Positions 7,850 to 16,301 of a stretch of 35,248 bases of DNA are shown piece after piece. Source of the stretch: Candidatus Gastranaerophilales bacterium (GTDB taxonomy: Bacteria; Cyanobacteriota; Vampirovibrionia; Gastranaerophilales; Gastranaerophilaceae); the NCBI GenBank assembly GCA_944324235.1, contig CALUVN010000020.1, positions 1-35,248 on the forward strand. Direction: 5' to 3'. Made by a program: the position numbers and the translations under genes. Each line of letters opens with the position of its first letter. Position 1 is the first letter of the stretch. The notes under the pieces are model-generated. The model searched no databases. It had not been told where the DNA came from and saw nothing but the letters and a program-made list of their open reading frames with translations.

Positions 7850-10294
7850 CTATTCTTTTAATTTTATTTTATTGCCCCAATAAGTTTGAACATCTTTATT
7901 ATAACCGACTAATTGGTTTTCAAAATTCAGACCTTTTTCATTACATTCATTTTTTAATAATTCAATACCTCGATTATATACTTGTTGCGCGGTTCTTATT
8001 ACAGATGCAGGTGGATTACCGTTATACATTTCCGCTGCTAATGACATATCAAACAGTCGGCGTTTGCTTAGTCCGCTCATTTCTTTTTTAGTTTTTGCAG
8101 AACGATTATTTGTCATTTTGCAAATTGCACCTTCATATCGGTCATTTTTTAAAGCCCAAACCATTCCTTCGGTATTTTTAATAATGCCTGGGCCTTTATT
8201 AAATGTCATATCAAGCAATGCTTCTTTTATACTTTGAGGTAATTTAGTATAGTGCTCTTTACCTAGTAATTCTATTAATGCGTATTCCGCTTTTTTCAAA
8301 TCTTTAGCTAGTAATTGGCAAACTTCTTTATCATTTAACTTGGTAGGTTCACCTTTTCTCCATAGATGACCGATGCCAATTGTTAGATTGCCTGCATTAT
8401 CTTTGTAGCGTGTGTTGTGAAACTCGTCATCATCGAGTTCACCTTTGTCTTCAACTCGTTTTAATTTTAGAATAAATTCATTACTGATATTTAAATAATC
8501 AGCAATATCTTCTAAATTTTCAACATCATTTAAGTTTACTATATGGTTCGTATTATTTGAAATGTTATCTGTATTAGCTGTTTCGTCAGCGGTGATTTCT
8601 GATTCAGTTTGTGGTGCCAGATATTCTACTATTCCATCTGTAAGGTGTTTTGCAAATCCTTGACGGAAAGTCCTAGAATCAATATTTGCTAAATCTTTAG
8701 GATTGCTTTGAAAACCTGTTTCTATCAAGATAGATGGAATATTTGAAGATGTTTTTAATACCCCAAGACCTCTGTCATCTTTTCTTGTTTTACAATTTTC
8801 CTCAGAAATCCAATCGTGTTCTTCAAGATTTTTTTCTACAATTGATGCAAACTTTTTAGCTTCAGGATTTTCAGTTCTGAATAATATAGTTTGTCCATTT
8901 GCAGTTGATTTTGAACTTGAGTCGCAGTGTATACTTACAAATAAATCAGCATCATTATATTTATTTTTAGCTTTCATAACTGCAGCTGCAGAGCCGTTCA
9001 TATATATAACACGTGCTCCTTGGGCTTGTAGTGTCGGTATAATTTCGTCAACAAAGTTTTTATTTTTGTACCATTCTTCTATAAGTTTGCCATTTTTGTC
9101 ATCAGCAAAGGTGCCTCTGTCGAATAATCCGTTTTTAGGATTATATCCACCGTGTCCTGCATTAATAATTATCGTTTGGCCATCAAGTTTTCCGCTGAAG
9201 GTTGGTTCAAACTCTCTTACATCTGCAATTATATTACCGTTTTCATCTAAAATTGGTTCAGGGCGAGATACAGTTGCTTGTTCTTTTTTTGCAATTTTAT
9301 TAGCTTCATTTCTTAATGCAGCTACTGTTGTTTCTTTTCCATTTCTTAAATTTACGGTTGTATTATTATTTGAAACCGGAAATCCATTTTCATCAACTCC
9401 TGAAATTTCGCCTAATGCGTCTTTAGTATAGTTTTTAGGCTTTTTGTATTCTTCTATAAGTGTGTTAATAATTTTATCCATTTTTCCTGTTGAGACCCAA
9501 AATAGAGAATCAAACTCATCGTTCATTTCATCCATGAATTCTTTTTTTATTTCATCTGTTGCAATATTAGGGCCAACTTTTTCACATAGTGTATTGAATA
9601 CTTTTGTAATGGCATTCTTTCTATCTTCTTCAGAGTTTGTAACTTCATCAGCAATCATTTCTATTAAAGATTCACCTTTAGAAATTTCATCATAGGATGT
9701 GATGACATCAATAATATTGTTTTTATTAATTTTGCTGAAAGGTTCTTTAAATGCATCTTTGTTAACTGCACCCCATTTGTTTGCGGATTTTTTTAATGCT
9801 CGTGCAAGCTCTTCCGCAGAAACAGGTTTCTGTTTTATTGGCGCACTATTTTCTGCAGCTACCGTTGCCGCAGTTTTTTTCGGTTTTGTTTTTGAAACTT
9901 GTGCTTGTGTTGTATCTTTTGGTGTTGTTTTTTTTGTGAATGCTCTAATCGGAGTGTTAATCGGTGTATTTTTCTTTAGCACATCAAAATTTTCTATTTG
10001 AGGGTTAAGAGCTTTTAAATCCGCTATTGACATGTTATATTTTCTGGAAATCGCGGTAAAAGTGGTTTCCAGAGGGGTTGTCGGAACTTTTAATATCTGC
10101 CCTGCTTTTAGTTTTGCAGTGTCTTTAAGTCCGAAATATTCTCTGAATTCCTTTTCATTTTTGAAATTAAAAGCTTTGACAAGTTTAGCTATTGTATCTC
10201 CGTTTTTAATTTTGTACCCTTGTATTTCTTCAGTTTTTTGCTTTTTTTGTTCAGTTTTATTTAAGGCTTTGCCGCCTTCAACTCTAAAAACCAT
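7850..10294 (-). CDS. Multidomain peptidoglycan hydrolase: LysM x2, amidase_3, GH24 lysozyme
   Basis: The 814-aa protein should cut peptidoglycan at two bonds. Two LysM wall-binding repeats lie at about 26-71 and 75-116. A Lys/Thr/Ala linker and a helical segment of unknown role follow (160-300). An N-acetylmuramoyl-L-alanine amidase_3 domain spans about 373-559, with INAGHGG (His381), SIHCDSS (His456) and LIETGF (Glu525) as zinc and catalytic residues. A GH24 phage-lysozyme-type domain runs from about 607, with RVEDKG (Glu614), YKD (Asp632) and LTIGIGH (Thr638) plus a downstream GLSKRR block. No signal peptide is present: the N terminus is charged. AGGAG sits 6 bases before the ATG. No phage genes flank it. 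Confidence 0.85.
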   Translation of the reverse strand: MVFRVEGGKALNKTEQKKQKTEEIQGYKIKNGDTIAKLVKAFNFKNEKEFREYFGLKDTAKLKAGQILKVPTTPLETTFTAISRKYNMSIADLKALNPQIENFDVLKKNTPINTPIRAFTKKTTPKDTTQAQVSKTKPKKTAATVAAENSAPIKQKPVSAEELARALKKSANKWGAVNKDAFKEPFSKINKNNIIDVITSYDEISKGESLIEMIADEVTNSEEDRKNAITKVFNTLCEKVGPNIATDEIKKEFMDEMNDEFDSLFWVSTGKMDKIINTLIEEYKKPKNYTKDALGEISGVDENGFPVSNNNTTVNLRNGKETTVAALRNEANKIAKKEQATVSRPEPILDENGNIIADVREFEPTFSGKLDGQTIIINAGHGGYNPKNGLFDRGTFADDKNGKLIEEWYKNKNFVDEIIPTLQAQGARVIYMNGSAAAVMKAKNKYNDADLFVSIHCDSSSKSTANGQTILFRTENPEAKKFASIVEKNLEEHDWISEENCKTRKDDRGLGVLKTSSNIPSILIETGFQSNPKDLANIDSRTFRQGFAKHLTDGIVEYLAPQTESEITADETANTDNISNNTNHIVNLNDVENLEDIADYLNISNEFILKLKRVEDKGELDDDEFHNTRYKDNAGNLTIGIGHLWRKGEPTKLNDKEVCQLLAKDLKKAEYALIELLGKEHYTKLPQSIKEALLDMTFNKGPGIIKNTEGMVWALKNDRYEGAICKMTNNRSAKTKKEMSGLSKRRLFDMSLAAEMYNGNPPASVIRTAQQVYNRGIELLKNECNEKGLNFENQLVGYNKDVQTYWGNKIKLKE

Positions 10295-10327
10295 AAAAGT
10301 CTCCTGCTTTTCTTCTTTTACACAAAT

Positions 10328-10376
10328 ACAAATAACGGCATTTTTTTTCAGAACTTTAAAAAATACCGTTATTTGT
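10328..10376. other. Long hairpin between upp and the wall-hydrolase gene
   Basis: ACAAATAACGGCA (10328-10340) pairs with TACCGTTATTTGT (10364-10376) with one mismatch. The stem is extended inward by T8 facing A6, around an 11-base loop. It sits just after the end of upp and before the next gene on the same strand. No T-run follows the stem, so it may be a processed or attenuating structure and not a standard terminator. Confidence 0.45.
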
Positions 10377-10402
10377 TAAATAATATTTACAAAAGATAGT
10401 TG

Positions 10403-11053
10403 TTATGTGTTAAAGATTCTATCGCCTGCGTCGCCCATACCAGGAACAATGTATCCTTTTTCATTTAAATGGTCATCCACTGCTGCAGTTATGATTTCAA
10501 TATCAGGATAATGTTTTTGGATATTTTCAATACCTTCAGGAGCTGCAATAATACAGATTACCTTAATGTTTTCAATAGGTATGCCTTTATCTGCATATAA
10601 TTTGATTGCCTCTAACAGTGAATTCCCTGTTGCAAGCATAGGATCTGTAATATATATATAAAATTTTTCCGGATTTGGGGCTTCCATAGGTACTTTATTG
10701 TAATACCATACAGGTTTCAGAGTTTTTTCATCTCTGTACATTCCTATGTGTCTTATGCATGCTTGCGGCAGAATATCAATGGCTTCATCCGTAAAAATTA
10801 AGCCTGCTCTCAATATTGGAGAGATGATTAAGTTTATATCCGGATCAACGGTTTTGGTTGTAAATGTTGCAACAGGTGTTGTAATTTTTTTATCAACCAG
10901 CGGAAGATTATTGGATGCTTCATATAAAAGGCATCTTGTAATTTTTCTGGCAGCGATGCGCACCCCCTGACTGTCTGTTTTTGCATCGCGCATTGTGCAT
11001 AAATTCAACCTTACAACAGGGTTTGAGATAATTCTTACTTTTGCGCTATTCAT
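10403..11053 (-). CDS. upp: Uracil phosphoribosyltransferase
   Basis: Upp converts uracil and PRPP to UMP in pyrimidine salvage. The 216-aa length is normal. ISPILRAGL (about 77-85) and the PRPP loop DPMLATGNS (137-145) are canonical. The C-terminal YIVPGMGDAGDRIFNT is the uracil-binding end of the family. The start overlaps the end of the MCE-domain gene by 8 bases, so both are read from the mlaD-side promoter although their functions are not obviously linked. It makes sense with the uridine and purine nucleoside phosphorylases elsewhere in the window. Confidence 0.95.
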   Translation of the reverse strand: MNSAKVRIISNPVVRLNLCTMRDAKTDSQGVRIAARKITRCLLYEASNNLPLVDKKITTPVATFTTKTVDPDINLIISPILRAGLIFTDEAIDILPQACIRHIGMYRDEKTLKPVWYYNKVPMEAPNPEKFYIYITDPMLATGNSLLEAIKLYADKGIPIENIKVICIIAAPEGIENIQKHYPDIEIITAAVDDHLNEKGYIVPGMGDAGDRIFNT

Positions 11054-11678
11054 CTTTTAACTCCTTTATTTTTTCTTTAAAATGCTGCCGTTCATCGGTA
11101 TATTCCTGTAATTTTTCATCAAAATTATCAAGATTTTCTTGAATTTTTTCAATGTCAACCTGCTCTGCTGATGATGGTAAAAAGCCTGTGTTGTTTGCAA
11201 ATGTTGATAATTTTACACATATCGCATTCAATTTATCAAACATGTCATCCAGCCGCCAGACAGTTGAACTCAATCGGTTTGTCTCTTTTACGTAGACAAG
11301 TTTTTTGCTGCTGATGCTTTCCAGAGTCGGAGGATAAATTTCAAGTGATTTTGACCCTCCCAAACCGTTGAATTCGACATTTGCAATAACTCCCTGAGGA
11401 AGTTTTAAACCCTTTTCCGTTATTACAAATTTTACATAAACGTCGTTTGTAAGAATTTTTATTTTTTGTATGTGTCCGACCTGTACTCCCATATATTTAA
11501 CGGGCGAGCCTACAATCAAGCCGTCTACATCCTGCAAAAATATTTGATATGTTGCAAGCTGTTTGTTGTGTTTGTAATTTGTATATTTAATGCCGATTAC
11601 AACTATACAAAGCAGAAGAAACCAAACCAGAAATTCAATCCAATGATATAACCGTATATTTTCTTTAGAGTTATTCAT
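11046..11678 (-). CDS. MCE/MlaD-domain lipid-transport protein
   Basis: MCE proteins hold lipids in the periplasm while they move between the membranes, normally with an MlaE permease and MlaF ATPase. The 210-aa product has a single N-terminal membrane anchor at about residues 11-33. An MCE domain follows, with the block DVDGLIVGSPVKYMGVQVG and FNGLGGSKSLEIYP. The C terminus is a coiled coil (about 165-210), shorter than in most cyanobacterial homologues. The open frame extends to a TTG at 11705, but ATG 11678 is preferred: it gives a normal N terminus and lies 7 bases after a TATAAT. It overlaps upp; no permease or ATPase gene is adjacent. Confidence 0.8.
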   Translation of the reverse strand: MNNSKENIRLYHWIEFLVWFLLLCIVVIGIKYTNYKHNKQLATYQIFLQDVDGLIVGSPVKYMGVQVGHIQKIKILTNDVYVKFVITEKGLKLPQGVIANVEFNGLGGSKSLEIYPPTLESISSKKLVYVKETNRLSSTVWRLDDMFDKLNAICVKLSTFANNTGFLPSSAEQVDIEKIQENLDNFDEKLQEYTDERQHFKEKIKELKDE

Positions 11679-11685
11679 AAGCCTT

Positions 11686-11691
11686 ATTATA
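11686..11691 (-). promoter_or_regulatory. -10 element seven bases before the mlaD start codon
   Basis: TATAAT reads on the minus strand from 11691 to 11686. AAGGCTT and then ATG follow. Transcription would start at or next to the start codon. No good -35 hexamer is seen at 17 bases. AAGG could alternatively be a ribosome site on a longer transcript. Confidence 0.4.
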
Positions 11692-11715
11692 CATGGAATA
11701 CGCAATTTTTACCAC

Positions 11716-11744
11716 TTGTCAAAAATTTTTTTATATTATATTAT
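11716..11744 (+). promoter_or_regulatory. Candidate promoter of the omega-like gene
   Basis: TTGTCA (11716-11721), 17 bases, TATTAT (11739-11744). The TTGxCAAAAATTTT stretch recurs upstream of the 760-aa protein gene (12918). GAGG precedes the ATG at 11775. Confidence 0.5.
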
Positions 11745-11774
11745 TAATTTATATCAAGAAAAGAGGTTTAAGAA

Positions 11775-12014
11775 ATGGATCAAATAATTAAAGTAGCGTG
11801 GGATTTAAATGAAAACACCGAAAACAGATACCAGCTTGTATATGAAATCGCTGAACTTGCAAAGAAACTGGTAGATGAAACACAGGCTAAAAAAGCCCGT
11901 GATGAATACGGTTTTGAAGAAAATTTCGAAAACGGATATAAAAAAGAAAATCCGGTAGAACACGCAATTATGGTAAAAGCATCAGAAGCTGACGATAACA
12001 GATTGGTCGGCTAG
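11775..12014 (+). CDS. rpoZ: Probable RNA polymerase omega subunit
   Basis: The 79-aa protein contains NRYQLVYEIAELAKKLVDE at residues 17-35, which matches the conserved N-R-[YF]-x-L-V block of omega. The later PVEHAIMVKASEAD matches the strand and helix that end the omega core. Omega helps fold and assemble the beta-prime subunit. Length fits the family (70-100 aa). It is preceded by its own promoter and followed by a strong terminator, so it is transcribed alone. Divergence from well-known omega proteins is considerable, so a small unrelated helical protein remains possible. Confidence 0.55.
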   Translation: MDQIIKVAWDLNENTENRYQLVYEIAELAKKLVDETQAKKARDEYGFEENFENGYKKENPVEHAIMVKASEADDNRLVG

Positions 12015-12026
12015 TTATAAATTAAA

Positions 12027-12063
12027 AAAACACAAGAGGACTCAGGCTCTCTTGTGTTTTTGT
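12027..12063 (+). terminator. Rho-independent terminator after the omega-like gene
   Basis: AAAACACAAGAG (12027-12038) pairs exactly with CTCTTGTGTTTT (12049-12060) around a 10-base loop, followed by more T. The next gene starts 21 bases beyond it, so that gene needs a promoter in or past this stem, or reads through. Confidence 0.75.
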
Positions 12064-12080
12064 GTCTGAGGGGAGTATAT

Positions 12081-12878
12081 ATGGGAACAATAGAATTTTT
12101 AAATGAGAAAACAAACAATTATGCGCCTGAAATCGGGATTATACTGGGGTCAGGGCTTGGCGAACTCGCTGATGAATATTGCGATATAGCAATTCCGTAC
12201 AGTGAAATCCCTGATTTTATCAAGTCTACCGTCAAAGGTCATAAGGGTCGACTTGTGTTTGCGAAAATAAACGGCAAGCGGGTTGTTATGATGCAGGGCC
12301 GTAATCATTATTATGAAGGGCACTCCATGCAGGAAATAACTTATCCGGTTAAAGTTATGAAAAAACTGGGAGTTAAAACTCTTATACTTACTAATGCAGC
12401 CGGTGCTGTTAATGAAAGTTTCAAACCGTCGGATTTAATGCTGATTACTGACCACATAAACAATATGGGCGCAAATCCGTTATTCGGAGCAAACGATGAA
12501 ACTCTGGGCGAAAGATTTCCGGATATGAGTGAAATATATAAGAAAAAACTTATTGAACTGGCGGAAGGGTGTGCCGACAAACTCGGCATAAAATTACAAA
12601 AAGGAGTATATTTTGCCAATTCCGGCCCGAGTTATGAAACACCTGCCGAAATTCGCATGGCAAGAATTCTTGGCGCGGACGCCGTCGGGATGTCAACGGT
12701 TCCGGAGGCTATAGTCGCAAATTACTGCAAGCTTGATGTGCTCGGTATAAGCTGTATCTCGAATGCTGCCAGCGGTGTCGGCAGTGCCGCTTTATCTCAT
12801 GAAGAAGTTATTGATGTTACAAATCAATCAAAAGCAAAGTTTAAAAACTTGATAAAAGCCATTGTACAAGCACTTTAG
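12081..12878 (+). CDS. punA: Purine nucleoside phosphorylase (trimeric, PunA type)
   Basis: The enzyme cleaves purine nucleosides with phosphate to base and ribose-1-phosphate. The 265-aa protein has LGSGLGE (phosphate loop, 22-28), GRNHYYEG with His76, TNAAG (104-108), SGPSYETPAEIRM (181-193) and VGMSTVPE (202-209). These identify the trimeric PNP/MTAP family. I start at ATG 12081 because GGGGAG lies 5-6 bases upstream. An upstream extension to GTG 12054 would begin inside the preceding terminator. Tyr in GPSYET replaces the Phe of many PNPs. The methylthioadenosine branch is less likely but not excluded. Confidence 0.9.
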   Translation: MGTIEFLNEKTNNYAPEIGIILGSGLGELADEYCDIAIPYSEIPDFIKSTVKGHKGRLVFAKINGKRVVMMQGRNHYYEGHSMQEITYPVKVMKKLGVKTLILTNAAGAVNESFKPSDLMLITDHINNMGANPLFGANDETLGERFPDMSEIYKKKLIELAEGCADKLGIKLQKGVYFANSGPSYETPAEIRMARILGADAVGMSTVPEAIVANYCKLDVLGISCISNAASGVGSAALSHEEVIDVTNQSKAKFKNLIKAIVQAL

Positions 12879-12917
12879 CTAATTGTAAACTCATGTAAAA
12901 TTTTTACGTTAATACTC

Positions 12918-12946
12918 TTGCCAAAAATTTTCATTTGATAAATAAT
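12918..12946 (+). promoter_or_regulatory. Candidate promoter of the 760-aa protein gene
   Basis: TTGCCA (12918-12923), 17 bases, AATAAT (12941-12946). A strong ribosome site AAAGGAGGA (about 12952-12960) lies 9 bases before the ATG at 12970, which suggests high expression. Confidence 0.4.
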
Positions 12947-12969
12947 CATGCAAAGGAGGAAGTTTCAAA

Positions 12970-15252
12970 ATGTTGAACGAAAGACTGCAGCAACCTGCCA
13001 GACTTAAGCAAATGGAAAACCAAAAGATTCCGGTCAGACGAATTCCCCTTTCGCATCCCATGAATTCAATAGACAGTTTTAATAAAGAGAGGCCTTTAAA
13101 AACAAATTCAGCGAATTTATCTTTTAAAGGTCTCTCTTTTTGGTATAAATCTTCAAAAACCTATTCTCTGGAAAAGTATTTTGAACTTGTAAAAAAATAC
13201 CGCATCTCTGATATGGGTGAAGAATTTATGGACAGTATAAGAAATTCTAAATACACCCACGGAATGGTCAAGTTTATAAAAGATGAAGCCACCGGAAAAG
13301 AATTAATAAATATCAGAGAAAAAGGCATAGGTCACAGAATAGTTGATGACTTAACATATCCGTTAAGACTTCCGGGTGAAATGCTCAACGGTATGGTAAG
13401 TTTAATGACTAAAATTAAGCCTATCGAAAAATTCTCAAAAGATTTGTATAACAAACCTTTCTTTAAAAATATCCGTCAGCAGGCTAAAACTGATGCAAAA
13501 GTTAATGCTTTAAGAGGTATTTTTGAATTTGAAAATATAAAAAATCTTGATGCTAAATCCGCAGAGGAACAAGCAGCTATTATATTCCAACAAGGTATGA
13601 AATCATTTGACCCTAATCTGGGTAATTATGATACAAAACATGAAAGAGCGCTTACCCGTATCGTTTCCGGTATGCCGCCTGCAATATTTTTGGCAAATGA
13701 TGCTTACAACCTCTCAAGATTAATGGATGATGATCCTGCGGCAGCAAAAGAAGAACAAAAAGCAAGATTTAAACAGGAAGTGAGCCGTGTAGGCTGGAAT
13801 GCATATTTGCAGCTGGTTACTTTCGGTGCTTTGTCAAAATATGTAAACAATTCAACACTGGGTGTAATGCTTATTACTGCAATTACAACAGTGCTTACCG
13901 AGGGTGTTTCACGTTTGTCTAACGGCAAACACATTAAACGCCTGTCTCCGGAAGAAGCCCGTGCTGAAAATGAACGAAACCATGCTCCGGAAGCTGATAT
14001 TAAACCGGATGCGTCTTTTAAAGCTGAAACAAAATCTGACGAGAAAGAAAAACAGCAAAAACCGCTTCTTTCTTTCGATATATTAATGAAAGCTTCAGGT
14101 ATGATAATTGCCGCAGGCTACGGAATTAAATTTATCAGAGGCAAATTCGGAGATCACAGCGCTGTAAAAGCTCTCTTTAAGCCTATTGACAACACAATGG
14201 ACTTTATCATCGGTAAGAAAAGTGCTGCTTATGATAAACTTACAAAATATTCAAATTATCAATATCCTAGAGAAAAATTTGATAAAATTGTTCAAGTGCT
14301 CAGAGAAAACGGATTTAACGATATTGCAGACGAATATGTGCTTTTTGCAAAACCTGCAATGAGTCCTGACGGCAATTATATAAATTTAGGCCCTAAAGAT
14401 AAAAGATATGCTCCTGCTATAAAATTCTTTAAAGCTCCGATTAAATTTGCGATGGACGCAATTACCCTTCCATACCGAATGACAGAACTCGCTGTAAACG
14501 GTATAAGAAAAGCTATTAACGGTAACAAGGTGTCAACTCCAGTAAAAGCTGAAACGCCGGAAGAATTAACAGCAAGACTTATTAAAGGTAATATTGCAGC
14601 ACTTCAAAAAAGTATTGACAATATCGGACCGAAAGCCTTGAGAGAAGATTTTAACCCTGAAAAATTCAAAGAATTTGTTAAAGATAACCGACTGAAAGCA
14701 TTCAATGCGGATTCAATGTCTCATCTTTCAAACGCGGAATTGTCAAACCTTGCAAAAGCTGCAGGTACAGCCGCAACTCTGTGGTTCTTGATGACTGATA
14801 ACTACAATATGGTAATGCTGAAATCTAACGGTAACAACGTAGAAGGTGCAGAAACCAAATTTAAAGAACGTGCGGTTCAGGAAACTTCAAGATTGTTCTA
14901 TCAGGCTCTGTTAATTGACCTGTTCAACAGTACATTCAGCAAACAGTACCACAAGTCTTTGCTTGGCGCAAGCTGGGTAACTCTGACAAATACAACTATC
15001 AGTGAATGGTTAAACAGAAAATCTGTAGGTCTTCCGACAGGAAAACATACACGTGATGAATTAATCTCTATGGAAAAATCTCAAAATGAGGCAACCGGAT
15101 TCTTGAAAGATTACTACACGTTTATGCGCAGATTGACAGGTAAACGACCTATTGAAACTTATAAAGTAGAACCTAAAAATAATGCAAATATTAATATGAC
15201 AGGTTCTCCGATTAAAGATACAAGTATTCTTGCACAGATGATAAGAAGTTAG
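12970..15252 (+). CDS. Unrecognised 760-aa protein with a twofold internal repeat
   Basis: I recognise no family. Two halves resemble each other. LTYPLRLPGEMLNGM (128-142) parallels ITLPYRMTELAVNGI (498-512). NDAYNLSRL (243-251) followed by EEQKARFKQEVSR parallels TDNYNMVML (609-617) followed by ETKFKERAVQETSR. A hydrophobic stretch and SNGKHIKRLSPEE (317-329) parallel a hydrophobic stretch and PTGKHTRDELISME (689-702). Each copy has hydrophobic helices (about 276-312 and 640-680), with another at 372-388. The halves are joined by a charged Lys/Glu linker (329-366). No signal peptide is seen. The N terminus has an isolated NLSFKGL motif. The ribosome site is very strong. Membrane association is plausible; function is unknown. 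Confidence 0.85.
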   Translation: MLNERLQQPARLKQMENQKIPVRRIPLSHPMNSIDSFNKERPLKTNSANLSFKGLSFWYKSSKTYSLEKYFELVKKYRISDMGEEFMDSIRNSKYTHGMVKFIKDEATGKELINIREKGIGHRIVDDLTYPLRLPGEMLNGMVSLMTKIKPIEKFSKDLYNKPFFKNIRQQAKTDAKVNALRGIFEFENIKNLDAKSAEEQAAIIFQQGMKSFDPNLGNYDTKHERALTRIVSGMPPAIFLANDAYNLSRLMDDDPAAAKEEQKARFKQEVSRVGWNAYLQLVTFGALSKYVNNSTLGVMLITAITTVLTEGVSRLSNGKHIKRLSPEEARAENERNHAPEADIKPDASFKAETKSDEKEKQQKPLLSFDILMKASGMIIAAGYGIKFIRGKFGDHSAVKALFKPIDNTMDFIIGKKSAAYDKLTKYSNYQYPREKFDKIVQVLRENGFNDIADEYVLFAKPAMSPDGNYINLGPKDKRYAPAIKFFKAPIKFAMDAITLPYRMTELAVNGIRKAINGNKVSTPVKAETPEELTARLIKGNIAALQKSIDNIGPKALREDFNPEKFKEFVKDNRLKAFNADSMSHLSNAELSNLAKAAGTAATLWFLMTDNYNMVMLKSNGNNVEGAETKFKERAVQETSRLFYQALLIDLFNSTFSKQYHKSLLGASWVTLTNTTISEWLNRKSVGLPTGKHTRDELISMEKSQNEATGFLKDYYTFMRRLTGKRPIETYKVEPKNNANINMTGSPIKDTSILAQMIRS

Positions 15253-15285
15253 TATCCAATCTTAATAAATAAAATAATTATACAG

Positions 15286-15315
15286 ATAAAGACAGATGAA
15301 AACATCTGTCTTTAT
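15286..15315. terminator. Hairpin terminator between convergent genes
   Basis: ATAAAGACAGATG (15286-15298), AAAA loop, CATCTGTCTTTAT (15303-15315): a perfect 13-bp stem. It lies between the 760-aa protein gene and the response-regulator gene and can serve both, although the trailing T-runs are short. Confidence 0.65.
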
Positions 15316-15356
15316 TGTATTTAATTATATTCAGCGGGCAGAGTTTAAAATAAAAA

Positions 15357-16052
15357 CTATACAACCAATTTATAACCGCCGCCGTAGATAGTTTCTATAT
15401 ATTTTTTTCCGTTGGAGATTTTATCAAGTTTGCTTCTTAAATGTCTTATGTGTACGCGGATTGTTTCAATATCATCATCAGGAGAATAGCCCCAGATATC
15501 TTTTAATAATTGTGCTGACGAAACCATGTTTCCATGGTTTTGGAATAAAAGATTAAATATATCAAATTCAATAGGCGTTAATTTGGCAATTTTATCGTTA
15601 ATTTTAACGCTGTAATTTTCAGGCAGCAGAGTTATCTCTCCTAATGTGAGCAGTTCACGGGTGGATGCTGATTTAGGAATCTGGTGAGAACGTTTTAACA
15701 GTGCGCGGACTCTGACCTGTAACTCTTCCATTTCAAAAGGTTTTACCAGATAATCATCTACGCCGATGTTGAATCCGTTAACCTTGTCGCTTACCTGTGA
15801 TAAGGCTGTCAGCATAAGTATAGGGATTTCTGCGGTTGATTCGTTTTTTCTTATTCTTTGTGCAACCGTAAATCCGTCAACTTCTGGCATCATGACATCA
15901 AGAATTACGCATGACGGCAGTTCCTGTTTGCATAGTGCAAATCCCGTAGTCCCGTCATAGGCTTGTATAACCTTGTATCCGTTCAATTCAAGGTTTACTT
16001 TGATTAATTCATTTATTGCCAAATCGTCGTCTACTACCAATATTTTGTTCAT
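15357..16052 (-). CDS. OmpR/PhoB-family response regulator
   Basis: A 231-aa two-domain regulator. The receiver domain has the acidic pocket DDD (8-10), the phosphorylated Asp52 in LDVMMPEVDG, Thr82 and Lys104 in YLVKPF. The C-terminal winged-helix DNA-binding domain (about 135-231) has LTPIEFDIFNLL, the recognition-helix region IETIRVHIRHLRSKL and the terminal wing IYGGGYKL. No sensor kinase gene is nearby, so it is an orphan regulator in this window. Cyanobacterial RpaB is organised the same way, which makes an RpaB-like role possible but unproven. Its promoter places transcription start almost on the ATG, with no ribosome site. Confidence 0.93.
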   Translation of the reverse strand: MNKILVVDDDLAINELIKVNLELNGYKVIQAYDGTTGFALCKQELPSCVILDVMMPEVDGFTVAQRIRKNESTAEIPILMLTALSQVSDKVNGFNIGVDDYLVKPFEMEELQVRVRALLKRSHQIPKSASTRELLTLGEITLLPENYSVKINDKIAKLTPIEFDIFNLLFQNHGNMVSSAQLLKDIWGYSPDDDIETIRVHIRHLRSKLDKISNGKKYIETIYGGGYKLVV

Positions 16053-16058
16053 ACGTTA

Positions 16059-16087
16059 ATTTTATATGCAACAAAAATCTTTTTCAA
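16059..16087 (-). promoter_or_regulatory. Promoter abutting the response-regulator start codon
   Basis: On the minus strand TTGAAA (16087-16082), exactly 17 bases, TAAAAT (16064-16059), then TAACGT and the ATG. Transcription should start at or within a base or two of the start codon, giving a leaderless mRNA. Confidence 0.5.
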
Positions 16088-16220
16088 ACATCTAAAATAC
16101 TACATAGTTAATATATCTTAATAAACCTTGTAAGCTTAAAACAATTATCTACCGTACGTTATAGCTTTTTCAGCAAAAAAAAATGAAAAAATTTTTAATT
16201 TTAAGTGTAAATTTTACAAA

Positions 16221-16249
16221 TTTACAGTTTTTTTATTGTAATATGTTAT
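16221..16249 (+). promoter_or_regulatory. Candidate speD promoter
   Basis: TTTACA (16221-16226), 17 bases, TGTTAT (16244-16249). The downstream leader has GTTAT and ATAAC arms around AGCGTAAGC (16245-16263). The rest of the gap 16088-16220 is AT-rich with no coding signal. Confidence 0.4.
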
Positions 16250-16301
16250 AGCGTAAGCATAACAATGTAGTAAGTAGAACTTATAAAAGGAGGCACATGA
16301 A

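Noticed and set aside
7850-10294. GH24 lysozyme domain as sign of a prophage
   Set aside because: No capsid, tail, integrase, holin or attachment site is nearby; neighbours are housekeeping genes.
12054-12080. Upstream extension of the purine nucleoside phosphorylase to GTG 12054
   Set aside because: It would start inside the preceding terminator stem, and a good ribosome site points to ATG 12081.
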